DNA from: Poronia punctata
Lineage: Eukaryota; Ascomycota; Sordariomycetes; Xylariales; Xylariaceae
NCBI GenBank assembly: GCA_022579005.1
Contig: MU401898.1
Location: forward strand, 1-17,144
Reading direction: 5' to 3'
DNA: 17,144 nt
The notes beneath the pieces are model-generated. The model was not told the origin of the DNA. It saw only the letters and a list, made by a program, of their open reading frames with translations, and ran no database searches. The position numbers and the translations under genes are program-made. Of this stretch, positions 1 through 9,119 are shown in pieces (the first letter of the stretch is position 1; each line of letters opens with the position of its first letter).

Positions 1-1380
1 TAGCAAATATAACTAAGCACTATAATATAATATAAAATATTTAAAAGTACTTAGTTTAAATATAAGTATATTTAATATATTTATAAGCTTATATAAATAA
101 TAAAGTACTAAAGTACTTATTTACTTTAACTTATTTTAACTACTATATATTATAATATATTTTTAAATATGTACTTATATTTAAAAAAAACTTAAATGAT
201 TTTAGCATTTATATAATTACTAGCACTTTATAATTATTATAACGCATTTTAAATATGTAAACATATTTAAAAATTAGTTTATATACGCTAATATTATTAT
301 TTTATTTATAATAATTTTTTTTTATTTACTTATATTATCTTATTAATTAATATTTAAAGCTATTTATAATAGTTAGCTTTAAATAAAGGGTATATAACAA
401 ATAAAGTATATAACTTAAATTTAAAGGTATTAAAAGTATTTTAAGTAACTAAGTATATAGTAACTTTATTTTAAATAAAGTAAAATACGCTACATATATT
501 TTAAACTATTATATAATATATACTTATACCTAAAAAGTACTAGAAATATATAAAGCACTTTAAACTTAGTTAAATACTTTTATAAATTATAGTTAATTAT
601 ATTATATTTTTAAGCGTATAGTTTTAATTTTAATGCTTTGCACTTATTTTAATTTACTTTGTTTGCTATAACTTATTATTAAATATTAATAATAAAACAA
701 AAAAAAGTTTAAAGTTTAATTTAAGCATTAGTATATGCTATTAAAAAAAATTATAAAATAATTATAATTATTTTATTAATAATAGTAATAAAATTATTTA
801 TATTGTTAGTTAAATAAGCAAAACTATAGCTAAAAAATTAATAGCGTTTATTTTTTAAAAAAAATAAAAATTAATTTTAAAAATATTAGCTAAAGTGTTA
901 AACAACTTATATTAATAATATTATAATTTAAATAAATATAAAACAGCTTAAATTAAGTACTAAGATTTTAAAATAGCTAATAAAAATAAATTTAGCAATT
1001 TTTAAATTTAGTTTATTAAATAAGCTAGCTAAGCTTAAGTTTTTTTATTTAAGTTTAAGCATAATATATATAATAAGCTTTTAAACTATTTAAACGTTTT
1101 TTGTTTGCTAAAAAAAATTAACTTAATTATTATTTTATATAGTATTATAAGTATACTTAAATTTTTAAATATTAGCAATATAAAAACTTTATTAATAAAT
1201 AAAAAGTTAACTTATTTAAAAATAAAAAATTTAAATTTAAAAAAAAGTACTAGTTAAACTTAAATAATTTAATACTAAACTTAAAACTATAAAATAAACT
1301 AAAAAGTTTAATAGTTAAAAAATAAAATAAACTATTATAATATTTTTTGCTTTAAAACTAAAAAAAGCAAAATATTTATA
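1..1380 (+). other. Unresolved 5' region of element A (probable gag)
   Basis: Nothing certain can be read here. Its position just before the zinc knuckle and its A-rich plus strand after about 700 fit the capsid part of gag, with leader or LTR sequence further left. Bases 1-600 are dominated by short AT words and repeated AAGTACTT-like palindromes. They do not match the probable 3' LTR of element A at 14683-15071, so they are not its 5' LTR. No promoter, primer-binding site or intact ORF was seen. Confidence 0.3.
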
Positions 1381-1399
1381 TATGCTAAACTTAATTTTA

Positions 1400-1480
1400 A
1401 GCAAGCTAAGCTATTAATTATAAAAAAGCAATGCTTTACTTATTATAAATAAAGCTATTAAAGTAGTAATTATTTTAAAA
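1400..1480 (+). pseudogene. gag zinc-knuckle remnant (element A)
   Basis: Codons from 1429 read Gln-Cys-Phe-Thr, then a series in which TAT stands where Cys (TGT) or His (CAT) would be expected. The codons at 1432 (TGC), 1441 (TAT), 1456 (TAT) and 1471 (TAT) have exactly the C-x2-C-x4-H-x4-C spacing of a retroviral-type CCHC zinc knuckle, with one Cys codon intact and three converted by single transitions. The knuckle binds element RNA during packaging in Gag. The spacing match is seen directly; the ancestral residues are inferred. Protease follows about 260 bases later, as in gag-pol. The frame differs from that of the protease remnant, which could be an old frameshift site or a later indel. 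Confidence 0.6.
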
Positions 1481-1719
1481 AAGCAAAATTTAAATATTTA
1501 AGTATTGCTTAAGTTAGCATAATTATTACTAAAGCTATAAAAATAAAAGCACTAAAAAAATAAAAGGAAAAGTAGCTTAAAAAAACTAAACCTTTATTTT
1601 AAGTAAAATATTATATTAGCTTTAAAAATAAAAATATATTAAAGTATTTTATTTAACTTTTTAAAAAAAAATTTTAAAAAAGATTTTTTAATAGTTAACT
1701 ATATTATAATAAATAATAA

Positions 1720-1830
1720 ATATATATTAAGTACTAAAGCTTTTATAAATATAAAAGTAAACTTATACTTTTTATTAAATATAAGTTTTGCTACTAAAAC
1801 GTTAGAGTACTTATAAGCTAAAAGAATTAA
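1720..1830 (+). pseudogene. Aspartic protease remnant (element A)
   Basis: Codons starting at 1733 read T-K-A-F-I-N-I-K and then continue with aliphatic residues and A-T-K-T-L. Undoing G-to-A changes gives an A-L-I-D-x-G-A type sequence, the active-site loop of retropepsins, with the catalytic Asp codon now AAT at 1748-1750. In Gypsy elements this protease cuts the Gag-Pol polyprotein. Position between the zinc knuckle and reverse transcriptase is right for the family. The motif is short and partly inferred, so the assignment rests as much on order as on residues. The stretch after it, to about 2850, is the protease-RT linker and could not be read securely. Confidence 0.5.
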
Positions 1831-2849
1831 AAACTTTAAGCTTGCTTTAGTAGCTAAATATAATAGCAAAAAATTGTAGTTAATTAACTAAGCTTTATAA
1901 GCTTATTTAAAAATTTAAAAATAAGTTTTATAAAATATACTATTTTTTATTTTTAATATAAAGCATAATATAATTATTAAAAAAAAGTTTTTTTAGTATT
2001 ATAATATTTTAGTTAATTTATGCTATTAATGTTTGCTATTTTTTAATAATTAAAAACTAGTATACTAACTACTAAAAATTGCTATAGATTTAATAAGTAA
2101 CTTTTTTTTATATTTTAAAGCTTTAGCTAACGTTTGTTAATAAAATTGTTTAATAAATAAAGAAAATAAAAAGTAATGTAATAAATAAATAACTTATAAA
2201 TAAAAAAATAATTTTATTTTTTTAATTTAAAAACGTATTTATAAGTTATAATATACTTAACTAAAAAAATCTAACTAATTACTAAAAATAAAGCTAAACT
2301 AACTAGTTATAATATTAAAACCTTTTAAAGCTTAAAAAAAAAACTTAAATATAAACTAAATATAATAAAAATATAATTTAATAAAATAAATTTTTAATAA
2401 AAAAAACTATAAACTTTTTTTAAAATATAACTAAAAAAAAATAAAAAACTAAATATTTAATAAATATAAATATTTAGTTTTTAATAACACTTATAAGCTT
2501 TATTAGCTAAAATGTAATTATTATAGCTAGTATAAGCATTAATTACTTTATATATTTACTTTTACTATAAAAGCTTTTATATTATTAGTTAAATAAAATA
2601 AAATAAAATATTATATTTTTTTTATATAAAATAAACTAAGTTATTTAATATTATAAAAAAATGCTTTTTTTTAATTAGTAAAAATTATAAGATTTAATAA
2701 AAAAAGTAGTACTAAGGTAATATTATAAGCATTTAAACATATTTAGCAAAGTATTATTAAATAAAATACTACTAAAGCAAGTAAAGGTAAACTATTATAT
2801 TATTATAAATAAAAAACCTAAGTTTTTAAAATATAGTTCTTTATATAAA
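1831..2849 (+). other. Protease-RT linker of element A, unresolved
   Basis: About 1 kb of A-rich sequence between the protease motif and the first readable reverse transcriptase residues. By position it should code the C-terminal protease and the N-terminal RT linker of Pol. I could not recognise conserved residues apart from a possible run leading into the RT around 2830. It contains the 39-base hairpin repeat at 2444-2482 listed separately. No second gene, RNA or promoter was seen. Confidence 0.35.
2444..2482. repeat. Hairpin repeat, copy 1
   Basis: A perfect inverted repeat: AAAAACTAAATATTT (2444-2458), a 9-base loop and its exact complement at 2468-2482. About 38 bases (2450-2487) recur at 14694-14731 with one G/A difference. 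It lies inside the protease-RT linker of element A. Confidence 0.6.
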
Positions 2850-3640
2850 ATAACTTTAAAAAAGCCAAAACTTATTATAAATATATTTAAAATAATTTAT
2901 AAAAAGGCTTTATTAAACTAATTATAATATTATAAGTTGCTTTTATTTTTTTTGCTTAAAAAAACAGATTTTTTAAACTATATATAAACTATTATAAATT
3001 AAATATATTAACTTAAAAAAACTAGTACCTTTTTTATTAATTAACAAGATTTTAACTTAATTAGCATAAGCTAAAATATATATTAAAATAAATATTTATT
3101 AAGCTTTTTATAAAATTTTAATAGCTAAAAAAAAATAAAGATTTAATTGCTTTTAAAACTAAATATAGTGCTTATAACTTTAAAGTTTTACTTTTTAAGT
3201 TAACTAATAAACTAGCAACTTTTTAATAGTTTATTAATAATATATTATATAAATATTTAAACATATTTTATATTATATATATTAATAATATTTTAATTTA
3301 TTTAAATAATAAGTTAAAATATTAATATTATATATTTTAAGTATTTAGTTATTTATAAAATGCAAGATTATAAGCTAATCTTAAAAAATATAAATTTTAT
3401 ATAATAAAAACTAAGTTTTTAAAATTTGTTATAAGTATTAAAAGTATTAAAGTTAACTAAAAAAAGTTAAAGTTATAAAGTATTAAAATTTACTTATAAA
3501 TAAAAAAAAAGCTAACTTAAAAAAGGTTTGCTTGTTTTTAAGATTTTATAACTTTTATTAGCAATTTATTTAAAACTATAAAAAAATAGCAAAGCTATTA
3601 AATAACTTAATTAGTACTATATTAATAAAAAATAAATATA
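2850..3640 (+). pseudogene. Gypsy reverse transcriptase remnant (element A)
   Basis: Several RT blocks can be read in order. At 2903-2914 the codons give K-G-F-I, followed by a P-I-L-F-like block near 2940, then the R-Y-P-L-P-L-like block near 3030 and K-I-D-I-Y-x-A-F-Y around 3090. At 3278-3289 is the catalytic Y-I-D-D box (TAT ATT AAT AAT, both Asp codons now AAT), followed by I-L-I-Y-x-D-N. At 3360 comes L-Q-D-Y-K-L-I and at 3535-3558 F-L-R-F-Y-N-F-Y, the F-L-G-F-x-N-F-Y-R-x-F-I landmark of the Gypsy connection region. The enzyme would copy element RNA to DNA. Frame is +2 at KGFI and YIDD, then shifts twice before 3535, so small indels are present. All stop codons are TAA/TAG at Gln, Arg or Trp positions. 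Confidence 0.85.
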
Positions 3641-3659
3641 AAAATATTAAAACGTATTT

Positions 3660-3974
3660 AATATACTTTAAATTATGCTAACTAAAGCTTTTATTTTTTG
3701 TTATTTTCTATTTAAAGCTAAAACCTTAGTAAAAATAAATATATTTAATAAAGTAGCTATAAATATTTTTTTACAAAAGAATTACTTATTTAATAATTAA
3801 AAACTTATTACTTTTTATTTTAAGTTACTATATAAAGCAAAGCTTAATTATAAGATTTATAATAAAAAAATGTTAGTTATTATAAAAGCGCTATTATACT
3901 AAAAAGCTAAATTAATAAGTTTGCAAGATTATAAGCTATTTATAGTATTAATAAACTACTTTATACTAAAGTAC
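3660..3974 (+). pseudogene. RNase H remnant, 5' part (element A), interrupted by element B
   Basis: One frame from about 3690 to 3974 reads like the Ty3/Gypsy RNase H. It has an A-K-T-L-V-E stretch before the T-D-A-S position, then L-I-T-F-Y-x-K-L-L. At 3837-3872 follows A-K-L-N-Y-K-I-Y-N-K-K-M, matching the family's A-E-L-N-Y-E-I-Y-D-K-E-M, then L-V-I-I-K-A-L. It ends L-K-Y at 3966-3974, where the family has T-D-H-x-x-L-K-Y-F. The next base, 3975, is the first base of element B's left LTR. RNase H removes the RNA strand after reverse transcription. The domain resumes in register at 12802 with F-I-T-T-K, so the interruption is a clean insertion. Confidence 0.85.
3970..3974. repeat. Target-site duplication, left copy (AGTAC)
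   Basis: AGTAC at 3970-3974 is repeated exactly at 12797-12801, immediately outside the two LTRs of element B. The match can be read as AGTACT (6 bases) because the next base is shared with the LTR edge; 5 bp fits the TA...TA (originally TG...CA) LTR ends. It also restores the RNase H reading frame of element A across the insertion. Confidence 0.9.
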
Positions 3975-4145
3975 TAGTACGCTTTAATTAATAAGATAAG
4001 AATAGATTAATTAAAAAAAGAGCTCTATCTTTGTCTATTATACAGGTTTGCTATATAAAGCCTTTAAAGCTTTTTCCTTTACTATAAAATAATATACGTT
4101 ATTAAACATTATATAAATTTTGCTAGATTTATTTATAGTATTTTA
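3975..4145 (-). repeat. Element B 3' LTR (left copy)
   Basis: A 171-bp direct repeat of 12626-12796, offset by exactly 8,651 bases with no gap. Both copies start TA and end TA on the plus strand, as expected of TG...CA ends after C-to-T mutation on each strand. Sixteen positions differ, all C/T or G/A; at eight of them this copy keeps the C or G and at eight it is the mutated one. It holds TATA-like tracts (for example CTATATAAAG at 4051-4060, close to self-complementary) that could belong to the old promoter. It is visibly richer in C and G than the internal region. Confidence 0.93.
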
Positions 4146-4146
4146 A

Positions 4147-4162
4147 CATCTTTTTTTTTTAA
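4147..4162 (-). other. Polypurine tract of element B
   Basis: Directly inside the left LTR the plus strand is CATC followed by a run of T, so the minus strand is a run of A followed by GATG ending at the LTR. A purine run just upstream of the 3' LTR primes plus-strand DNA synthesis in LTR retrotransposons. It sets the orientation of element B independently of the coding evidence, and the two agree. Confidence 0.65.
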
Positions 4163-6350
4163 ACAAAAGCAAACGTCCTTGTTTAGTTTATACCTTTTTT
4201 AATTATATAGCTAGTTAAGTAATTAAACAAATTTATAGTATAGTAATAGTGTTAGTTTTTTTATACGTTTTTTAACACTATATTTAACTTAATTATTTTA
4301 TATTTATAAGTTGCTATTAAACTTTAATAAGTTAATATTTAAAATAGTATTAACTTGTTTATTTTATTTTTATAATGCTTTAATAATATTAGCTTAATTT
4401 TATATTATCTTGCTTTGTTTATTTATTAACTTTTTAAGTTTGCTAATTTTGTTGTTTATTACTTTTTATTATTAATTATATTATTAAAAGTATAAATTAA
4501 ACATTATAGCCTATTTACTTAATTTTTATATTTTGCTTGCTTTTACTTTTTATTAAGTATTAAATACGTATATTATAGCTTTTTTAAATTTATTAAAGTA
4601 TTAGTAAGTTTAATTGCTTTATATACTATTTTTACTACTTAATATTTAATTAAACCTTTTAGTAAAGCTTGTTATAAAATATACTTAGTTTATATGTTTA
4701 TTATATTATAAATATATGCTTTAAAGTTTTTAAAAAACTTATATAAGTTTATAATAATTTAAAAAAGTTTGTTTTTTATTTATTTAATATAATTTTAATT
4801 TAGCTATATTAAGTATATTATTTAGCTTTTATTAACTTTATTTTAATATTTTTTTTAATAATACTTATAGTTTAAACTTAATAGCTAAATATGCTTAAAT
4901 AATTTAAACTTTTTAATTAGCTTAAGCTTTAATTAATTAGTTAGTTTAAGCTTTTTAGTTAGTTTATATTTTTTAAATAGTTTTTTAAATAGCTTATATT
5001 TTTACTTAAATAGTTGCTTAAATAGTATATGTTTTTAGCTAAACTAAATATGTTTTATTGCATAATTGCTTTACTACTTATAATTATTTAATTTATTAAA
5101 ATATATTTAAAAAAGTTTTTTTAGTATTATTTTATATAATGCTTTGCTAGTTATTTAATTATTATTATAATATTTGCAAGTTTTGTTAAACTTATTATTA
5201 TTAGTTATTAAGTTATAAAGTTACTATTTATTAGCTTTTTATATTAGTTAGTTTATAGTTTTTATATTAATATTTATAAGCATTAGCTTATTGCTTTTAA
5301 TAGTTTAAAACTATTTATTAAGCAAAGTTTTTAAAAAGCTAAACTAAACTTAACTATAGCAAAAAGTTTACTATAATTTTTAGCATTATATTTAGTTTAT
5401 AAAATAAGTTTTTAGCAATTTAAATAGCTTTAAATACTTTTAAAGTAATTAGCATTATATATATTATTTAGTTATTTTACTATAATATATAATCGCTTGC
5501 TTTAATTGCTATTTTTAAAAATTTTTTTACTTTTTTTTAAAGTATATTATTAAATTATTGTTTATTTAGTTAGCATTATACTAAATAAAACATAACCTTT
5601 ATTATAAATAAATAAAAACGTAATATAATTTATTAGTATACTACTTGCTAATATATAGTTATATTTATTAAATTAATTTTAGCCTCTTTAACTTTATATT
5701 TGCTTTACTATATAATTTATTATTATTTTTTTATTATAAGCGTTGCCTTTTTAGTTCTTTATTTAATTATATACTTAAGTTTAGTTAGATTAAAGTTGTT
5801 AAATATATTATAAATTGCTATTTAACATTATTAATTTACTAGGCTTACTTAAATTCTTTACGCTTAAAAAAACTTTAAATTAAAAAACATTTTTATAAAA
5901 TAAAATATAATAAGTTAATTAGTAATAAATTTAATTAATAATAAAGTTATAAAAATAGTAAATATAAAATATAAAAAGTAGGCAGCTTTAGTATATAAAT
6001 AAAAAGTTTTTTTTTATTACTTTATTACTATATTAATAAGTACTTAGTTATTTTTTTTATTTATAAGTATTTAAATTTTAATATTAGTTTTTAGTATAAC
6101 TATTACTATTTTTTATTTATTTAATAGTATATTATTTAAAAGTATAAAGTTTAATATAAGTTTGTTTTTTGCTTTACTTTTTAACTTATTTAATATTATT
6201 AAGTAGTTTTTATTATATTTATAAATAAGTTAAATAGCGTTTTATATTAAAGTATTTTTTAAATATTATATATTATATACTACTACGTAACCTTTTTAAT
6301 AAACAAAGTATTTAAAAGTAATATCTACTTTTAATTAAGCAATCCTATAA
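4163..6350 (-). other. Unexplained region of element B after the integrase
   Basis: About 2.2 kb between the integrase C-terminal part and the 3' LTR. The plus strand is T-rich, so decayed minus-strand coding is likely. I can read runs rich in Lys, Gln/Arg (TAA) and Leu but recognise no family. Around 5700-5870 the minus strand keeps an F-F-K-R-K-E-F-K stretch and later K-E-L-K-R-Q-R. Around 4892-5026 is a periodic Gln-rich segment listed separately. A chromodomain, a long 3' untranslated region, an extra ORF or a further old nested insertion are all possible; I saw no LTRs, terminal repeats or target duplication that would mark a separate element. Confidence 0.35.
4892..5026 (-). repeat. Degenerate short-period repeat coding a Gln/Thr/Lys-rich helix
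   Basis: On the minus strand, units resembling ACTATTTAAGCA and ACTATTTAAGTA recur with a spacing near 12 bases and drift into AAAATATAAGCT and ACTAACTAAAAAGCT. Read in one frame they give T-I-x-A-T-I-x-V-K-I-x-A-I-x-K-T-I, where x is TAA, most likely an old CAA (Gln). This would be a regular, charged and Gln-rich helix or coiled coil. It lies near the 3' end of element B. No enzyme motif is attached to it and its gene is unknown. Confidence 0.4.
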
Positions 6351-6399
6351 AATAAAAGTTTTTTTACTTTATATAATTGCTATTTTTTATTATTTTTAT

Positions 6400-6850
6400 T
6401 AATAAAAATTTAACTAAGTTTAAAACATTTTTTATTATATAAATTTTATTTTTTAAGTACTAAGTATAAGTAAGCTATTAAAATAACTTAATAAACTTTT
6501 TAATGCTATAAAAAGTTTAGTTTATATATAAGTTTTTTTACTTATTTAATAATTATAAGTAGTTTAACACATTATTAAAAATATTTGCAAAATACTTTTT
6601 TTAGTAAATAATATTTTTTATATAGTTTAAAATATACTTAATTTTTTATATTATAGTTTTAAAGTTATTGTTTTTTATTATAACAAATTTTTATATTTAC
6701 TACTATAAAATTAATAGCTATTTATGCTTTTTTTTAGTATAGCTATTAAGCTATGTTATAGTTTATTAAATTAAAAAGTATTTAGTTAATTAATATTAAT
6801 TTAATAAGCTTAAATTTTAAAACTACTTTATTTAAAAATTTGCTAATAGT
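6400..6850 (-). pseudogene. Probable integrase C-terminal region of element B
   Basis: This stretch follows the integrase core on the coding strand and should hold the integrase C-terminal domain by position. Fragments such as K-K-V-T (near 6290) recall the K-x-x-Q-R-x-G-P-F turn of the family, but frames shift and no motif is long enough to be certain. I list it because of its place between the catalytic Glu codon (6965-6967) and the unexplained 3' region. No chromodomain could be confirmed. Confidence 0.3.
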
Positions 6851-7400
6851 TACTTAGTAAAAGTTATTTATTATATATTATAGTACTATAATTATTAAAG
6901 TTTATAAAATATTTAATATTATATAATAATATTTAATAACAATTTTTACTTTTTAGTTTTTTTATTTAAATTAACTATTTATTTATAAATAGTATACTAT
7001 TAATACTACTAATTAAATAGTGTTTTTATTAAAAATATTTTTTTATATATTTAATATAAATTAAAAATTTTTATTAAATATTATTTTTCTAGTATGCTTT
7101 ATTTATAAAGTTGCAGCATTTATAAAAGTACTAAGCCTTATTTTTTAACTATATATTTAATATTTTTTAGTATTAAAATAAATTATTTTAAAAACTTGCA
7201 TATAATTATTAAAAAGTAATTATATATATTATAGCTTGCTATTTTTTATAATATATTATAAAACAATACTAATAGCATGCTAACTATAAAGTTTAATATA
7301 ATTATAAAATAAAGCTAGCTTATTATTTTTATTAGTTTTATTATACTTTTTAGTTTTAATTTATTTATTTTATTTAATAAATAATATAAGCAGTATTTAA
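6850..7400 (-). pseudogene. Integrase core remnant (element B)
   Basis: On the minus strand the codons give C-x-x-C-L-L-N-Q-like residues near 7390, then Y-N-Y-F-L-x-I-I-C-K-F with the family's K-F-S-K landmark around 7200, and S-I-L-E-K (family G-I-P-E-K) near 7095. Next comes I-I-F-N-K-N-F, matching I-I-S-D-R-D-P. The catalytic Asp codon there is AAT at 7073-7075 and the catalytic Glu codon is AAA at 6965-6967, inside a Y-H-P-Q-T-D-x-Q-S-E-R-T-N-like run. The two are 36 codons apart, that is 35 residues between them, exactly the D-35-E spacing of retroviral-type integrases. A one-base loss in an A-run near 7085 shifts frame between the two motifs. The first catalytic Asp could not be fixed. 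Integrase would insert element cDNA into the chromosome. Confidence 0.8.
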
Positions 7401-7799
7401 TATATACTTTTATTTTTTAAGCTATACTTTAAATAAAATATAGTTATAATAGCTTTATTATTTATTTAGTACTAAAGTAATGCTTATTATTATATATTAT
7501 TTATAAAATATTTTTTATATATAGTATTAAAATTACTAGTTTTTTTAGCTTAGTATAAAGTATATAATAAAGTAGTTTGTTTATAATTTTAAATTATAAA
7601 CCTTTAGCTAATTTACTATTTACTAGTATATTTATAATCTTTTTTATTCTAATATTGTTTTAGTATTTTTTTATTAGTTTTTATTAATATTTATTTAATA
7701 ACTAAGTATTATATATATAATATATATTATAAAATATATTATTAAAAATGCTTTTATTTATTTATTTTTAATTTATTTAGTTTTTTTTATTTATTTTTA
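7401..7799 (-). pseudogene. RNase H-integrase linker of element B
   Basis: Between the V-P-D-A-L-S-R-like end of RNase H and the Cys motif of the integrase zinc domain. In the family this stretch carries the N-terminal integrase zinc-binding (HHCC) domain. The minus strand is A-rich and open to a coding reading, but no His pair could be placed with confidence. No separate gene was seen. Confidence 0.4.
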
Positions 7800-8460
7800 T
7801 AAGTAAGCATAAAAGTATATTTAAAACTAAATTAATACATTTTAAAATATGTTAAATATTTAACTAATATTGCTTTAAATATATTAATGCTTAAACAAGT
7901 TTTAAGTTTATTTTTACAATATTTATAGTTTATATATTTTATTAGTTAATAATACTTTAAGTTACTTTATAGTGTATTAAAACTATAATAAGTTAGTAAT
8001 AAAATTAAATTTAAAGTTTAAAATATTTATAAAGCTAAACTAAATATAAAACTTTTAATTTTATTATATAATATTTTCTTTTTAATCCTAAAAGTACTTT
8101 ATTAAAGTATATAATTAGTTAGATTTTATTAGTAAAAATTAAGCTGCTATCTTATTTTTTTTTAATATAAAAAATTATTATTTTATAGCTTTTTTTTACT
8201 AAAGCGTTAATTTTTAAAAAAACTTATTTATTATAGTTTTAATAAATAAAGTAGTTTAATTTAAACAAATTTGCTTAAATTATTTAAAATACTTTAAGTT
8301 TTTATAAAGTAAGCTTAAAAAATTGTTTTAATATTTTTTTTTTATTAACAAAATTTGTTTTTAAAATTTTGTTTATTTTTTTCTTTACTACTATTATATT
8401 TATTTTTTATTTTTATAGTAAAGCAATTTTTTATTAATACTATAAAATATATTTACAAAG
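7800..8460 (-). pseudogene. RNase H remnant (element B)
   Basis: In the same frame as the reverse transcriptase the minus strand reads K-Y-I-L-x-Y, then A-N-L-F-K-L-N-Y-F-I-Y (family A-L-S-x-P-T-x-F-I-H), Y-Y-I-I-K-L-K-V (family Y-W-P-T-E-L-E-V), I-I-V-L-I-H-Y-K-V-T (family V-V-L-T-D-H-x-x-T) and ends V-L-N-T-L-L-C-L near 7805-7826, matching V-P-D-A-L-S-R-L. Frame is unbroken from about 9100 to 7800, roughly 1.3 kb, so decay here is by substitution and not by indels. The enzyme would degrade RNA in RNA-DNA hybrids during reverse transcription. Confidence 0.82.
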
Positions 8461-8469
8461 CTACGTTAT

Positions 8470-9110
8470 TATTTTTATATATATTTTAAAATCTTTTAAA
8501 TTTATAAGCATTTTAATTTTTTATATAGCTTTTATTTAAAATTATATAATACTAATATTTAATTTATTAACTTTAAAGCTTAGCAATTTAACTATTAAAT
8601 ATTTATAAAAAAACTTAGTTAATAATATTACTAGTTTAATAGTTTTAAATAGTTTAAAAATTTAATATAAGTATTTTTTATATTTTTTATACAAATTATT
8701 AAATACTATAATATTATTTATATATGCTTTATAATAGTTTTTATAAAGTTTAAGTTATTAGTTTATAAATTGCTATTTATAAGCTAAGCTATTTTTAAAG
8801 GTTATTAAAGTAATGCTAAAAACTTTTAAGCCTTTAAAAAATATTACTATTATATAGTTACAATATTTTAAATAAACTAAAAGTTAATAAAAAAATAATA
8901 TTATATTAAAAACTAATATAAATTTTTTACTTTTTAAATTAGCTATAATATTTTCTTAGCATAGCATTAAATATATATTTAAAATAGTAATATTATTAAA
9001 AGTATATAAGTTTATAACAACTTTACTTTTTTATTTGCTTTTAATTATTTTTTATATTATAAATACTAAATATTTAAATAAACTTAGTTTACATATTTAG
9101 TTTAGTTTAC
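8470..9110 (-). pseudogene. Reverse transcriptase remnant (element B)
   Basis: Minus-strand codons give K-V-V-I-N-L-Y-T-F-N-N near 9020 (family R-V-V-I-D-L-R-A-L-N). They continue with N-L-K-S-K-K-F-I near 8930 (family L-R-G-K-K-F-I), F-F-Y-Q (intact in type) and F-K-N-S-L-A-Y-K-x-x-F-I (family K-N-S-P-A-Y-V-Q-R-x-I). The catalytic Y-I-N-N-I-I-V-F-N follows, where YVDD is TAT ATA AAT AAT at 8713-8724. After it come F-x-Y-L-I-V-K-L-L-S-F-K-V and L-K-D-F-x-I-Y. Both catalytic Asp codons are converted to AAT, so the enzyme is dead. All blocks are in one frame. This wording differs clearly from element A's RT, so A and B belong to different Gypsy lineages. Confidence 0.88.
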
Positions 9111-9119
9111 TTTGTTTAT

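Larger units (their letters stand above)
1..3974 (+). mobile_element. Element A, left part: degenerate Ty3/Gypsy retrotransposon
   Basis: This is the 5' part of a plus-strand Gypsy element broken by the insertion of element B. In order it carries a gag zinc knuckle, protease, reverse transcriptase and the first part of RNase H; the rest resumes at 12797. The domain order protease-RT-RNase H-integrase is that of Ty3/Gypsy, not Copia, and the integrase and RNase H wording resembles the chromovirus branch. The coding strand is A-rich, as expected when sense codons lose G and C. No 5' LTR was recognised in bases 1-1000, so the element probably starts beyond the left edge. Reading frame changes several times between gag and RNase H, so small indels have accumulated as well as transitions. 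Confidence 0.85.

Noticed and set aside
50..180. Repeated AAGTACTT and TAGTACT palindromes as operator-like sites
   Set aside because: These words recur throughout the window and are simply the tetranucleotide contexts (AGTAC, AAGT) that escape the mutation process.
1..600. Possible 5' LTR of element A at the left edge
   Set aside because: No shared words with 14683-15071 beyond common AT strings; the 5' LTR is more likely outside the window.
4000..4140. Independent promoter or small RNA gene in the relatively GC-rich block
   Set aside because: The block is the left LTR of element B, with an exact-length partner at 12626-12796.
6900..7140. A helicase- or recombinase-like reading (H-T-R-K ... 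V-Y-Y-L) on the minus strand
   Set aside because: In the correct frame the same bases read as the integrase I-S-D-R-D-P to Y-H-P-Q-T-D-x-Q-S-E-R-T-N block, with exact D-35-E spacing.
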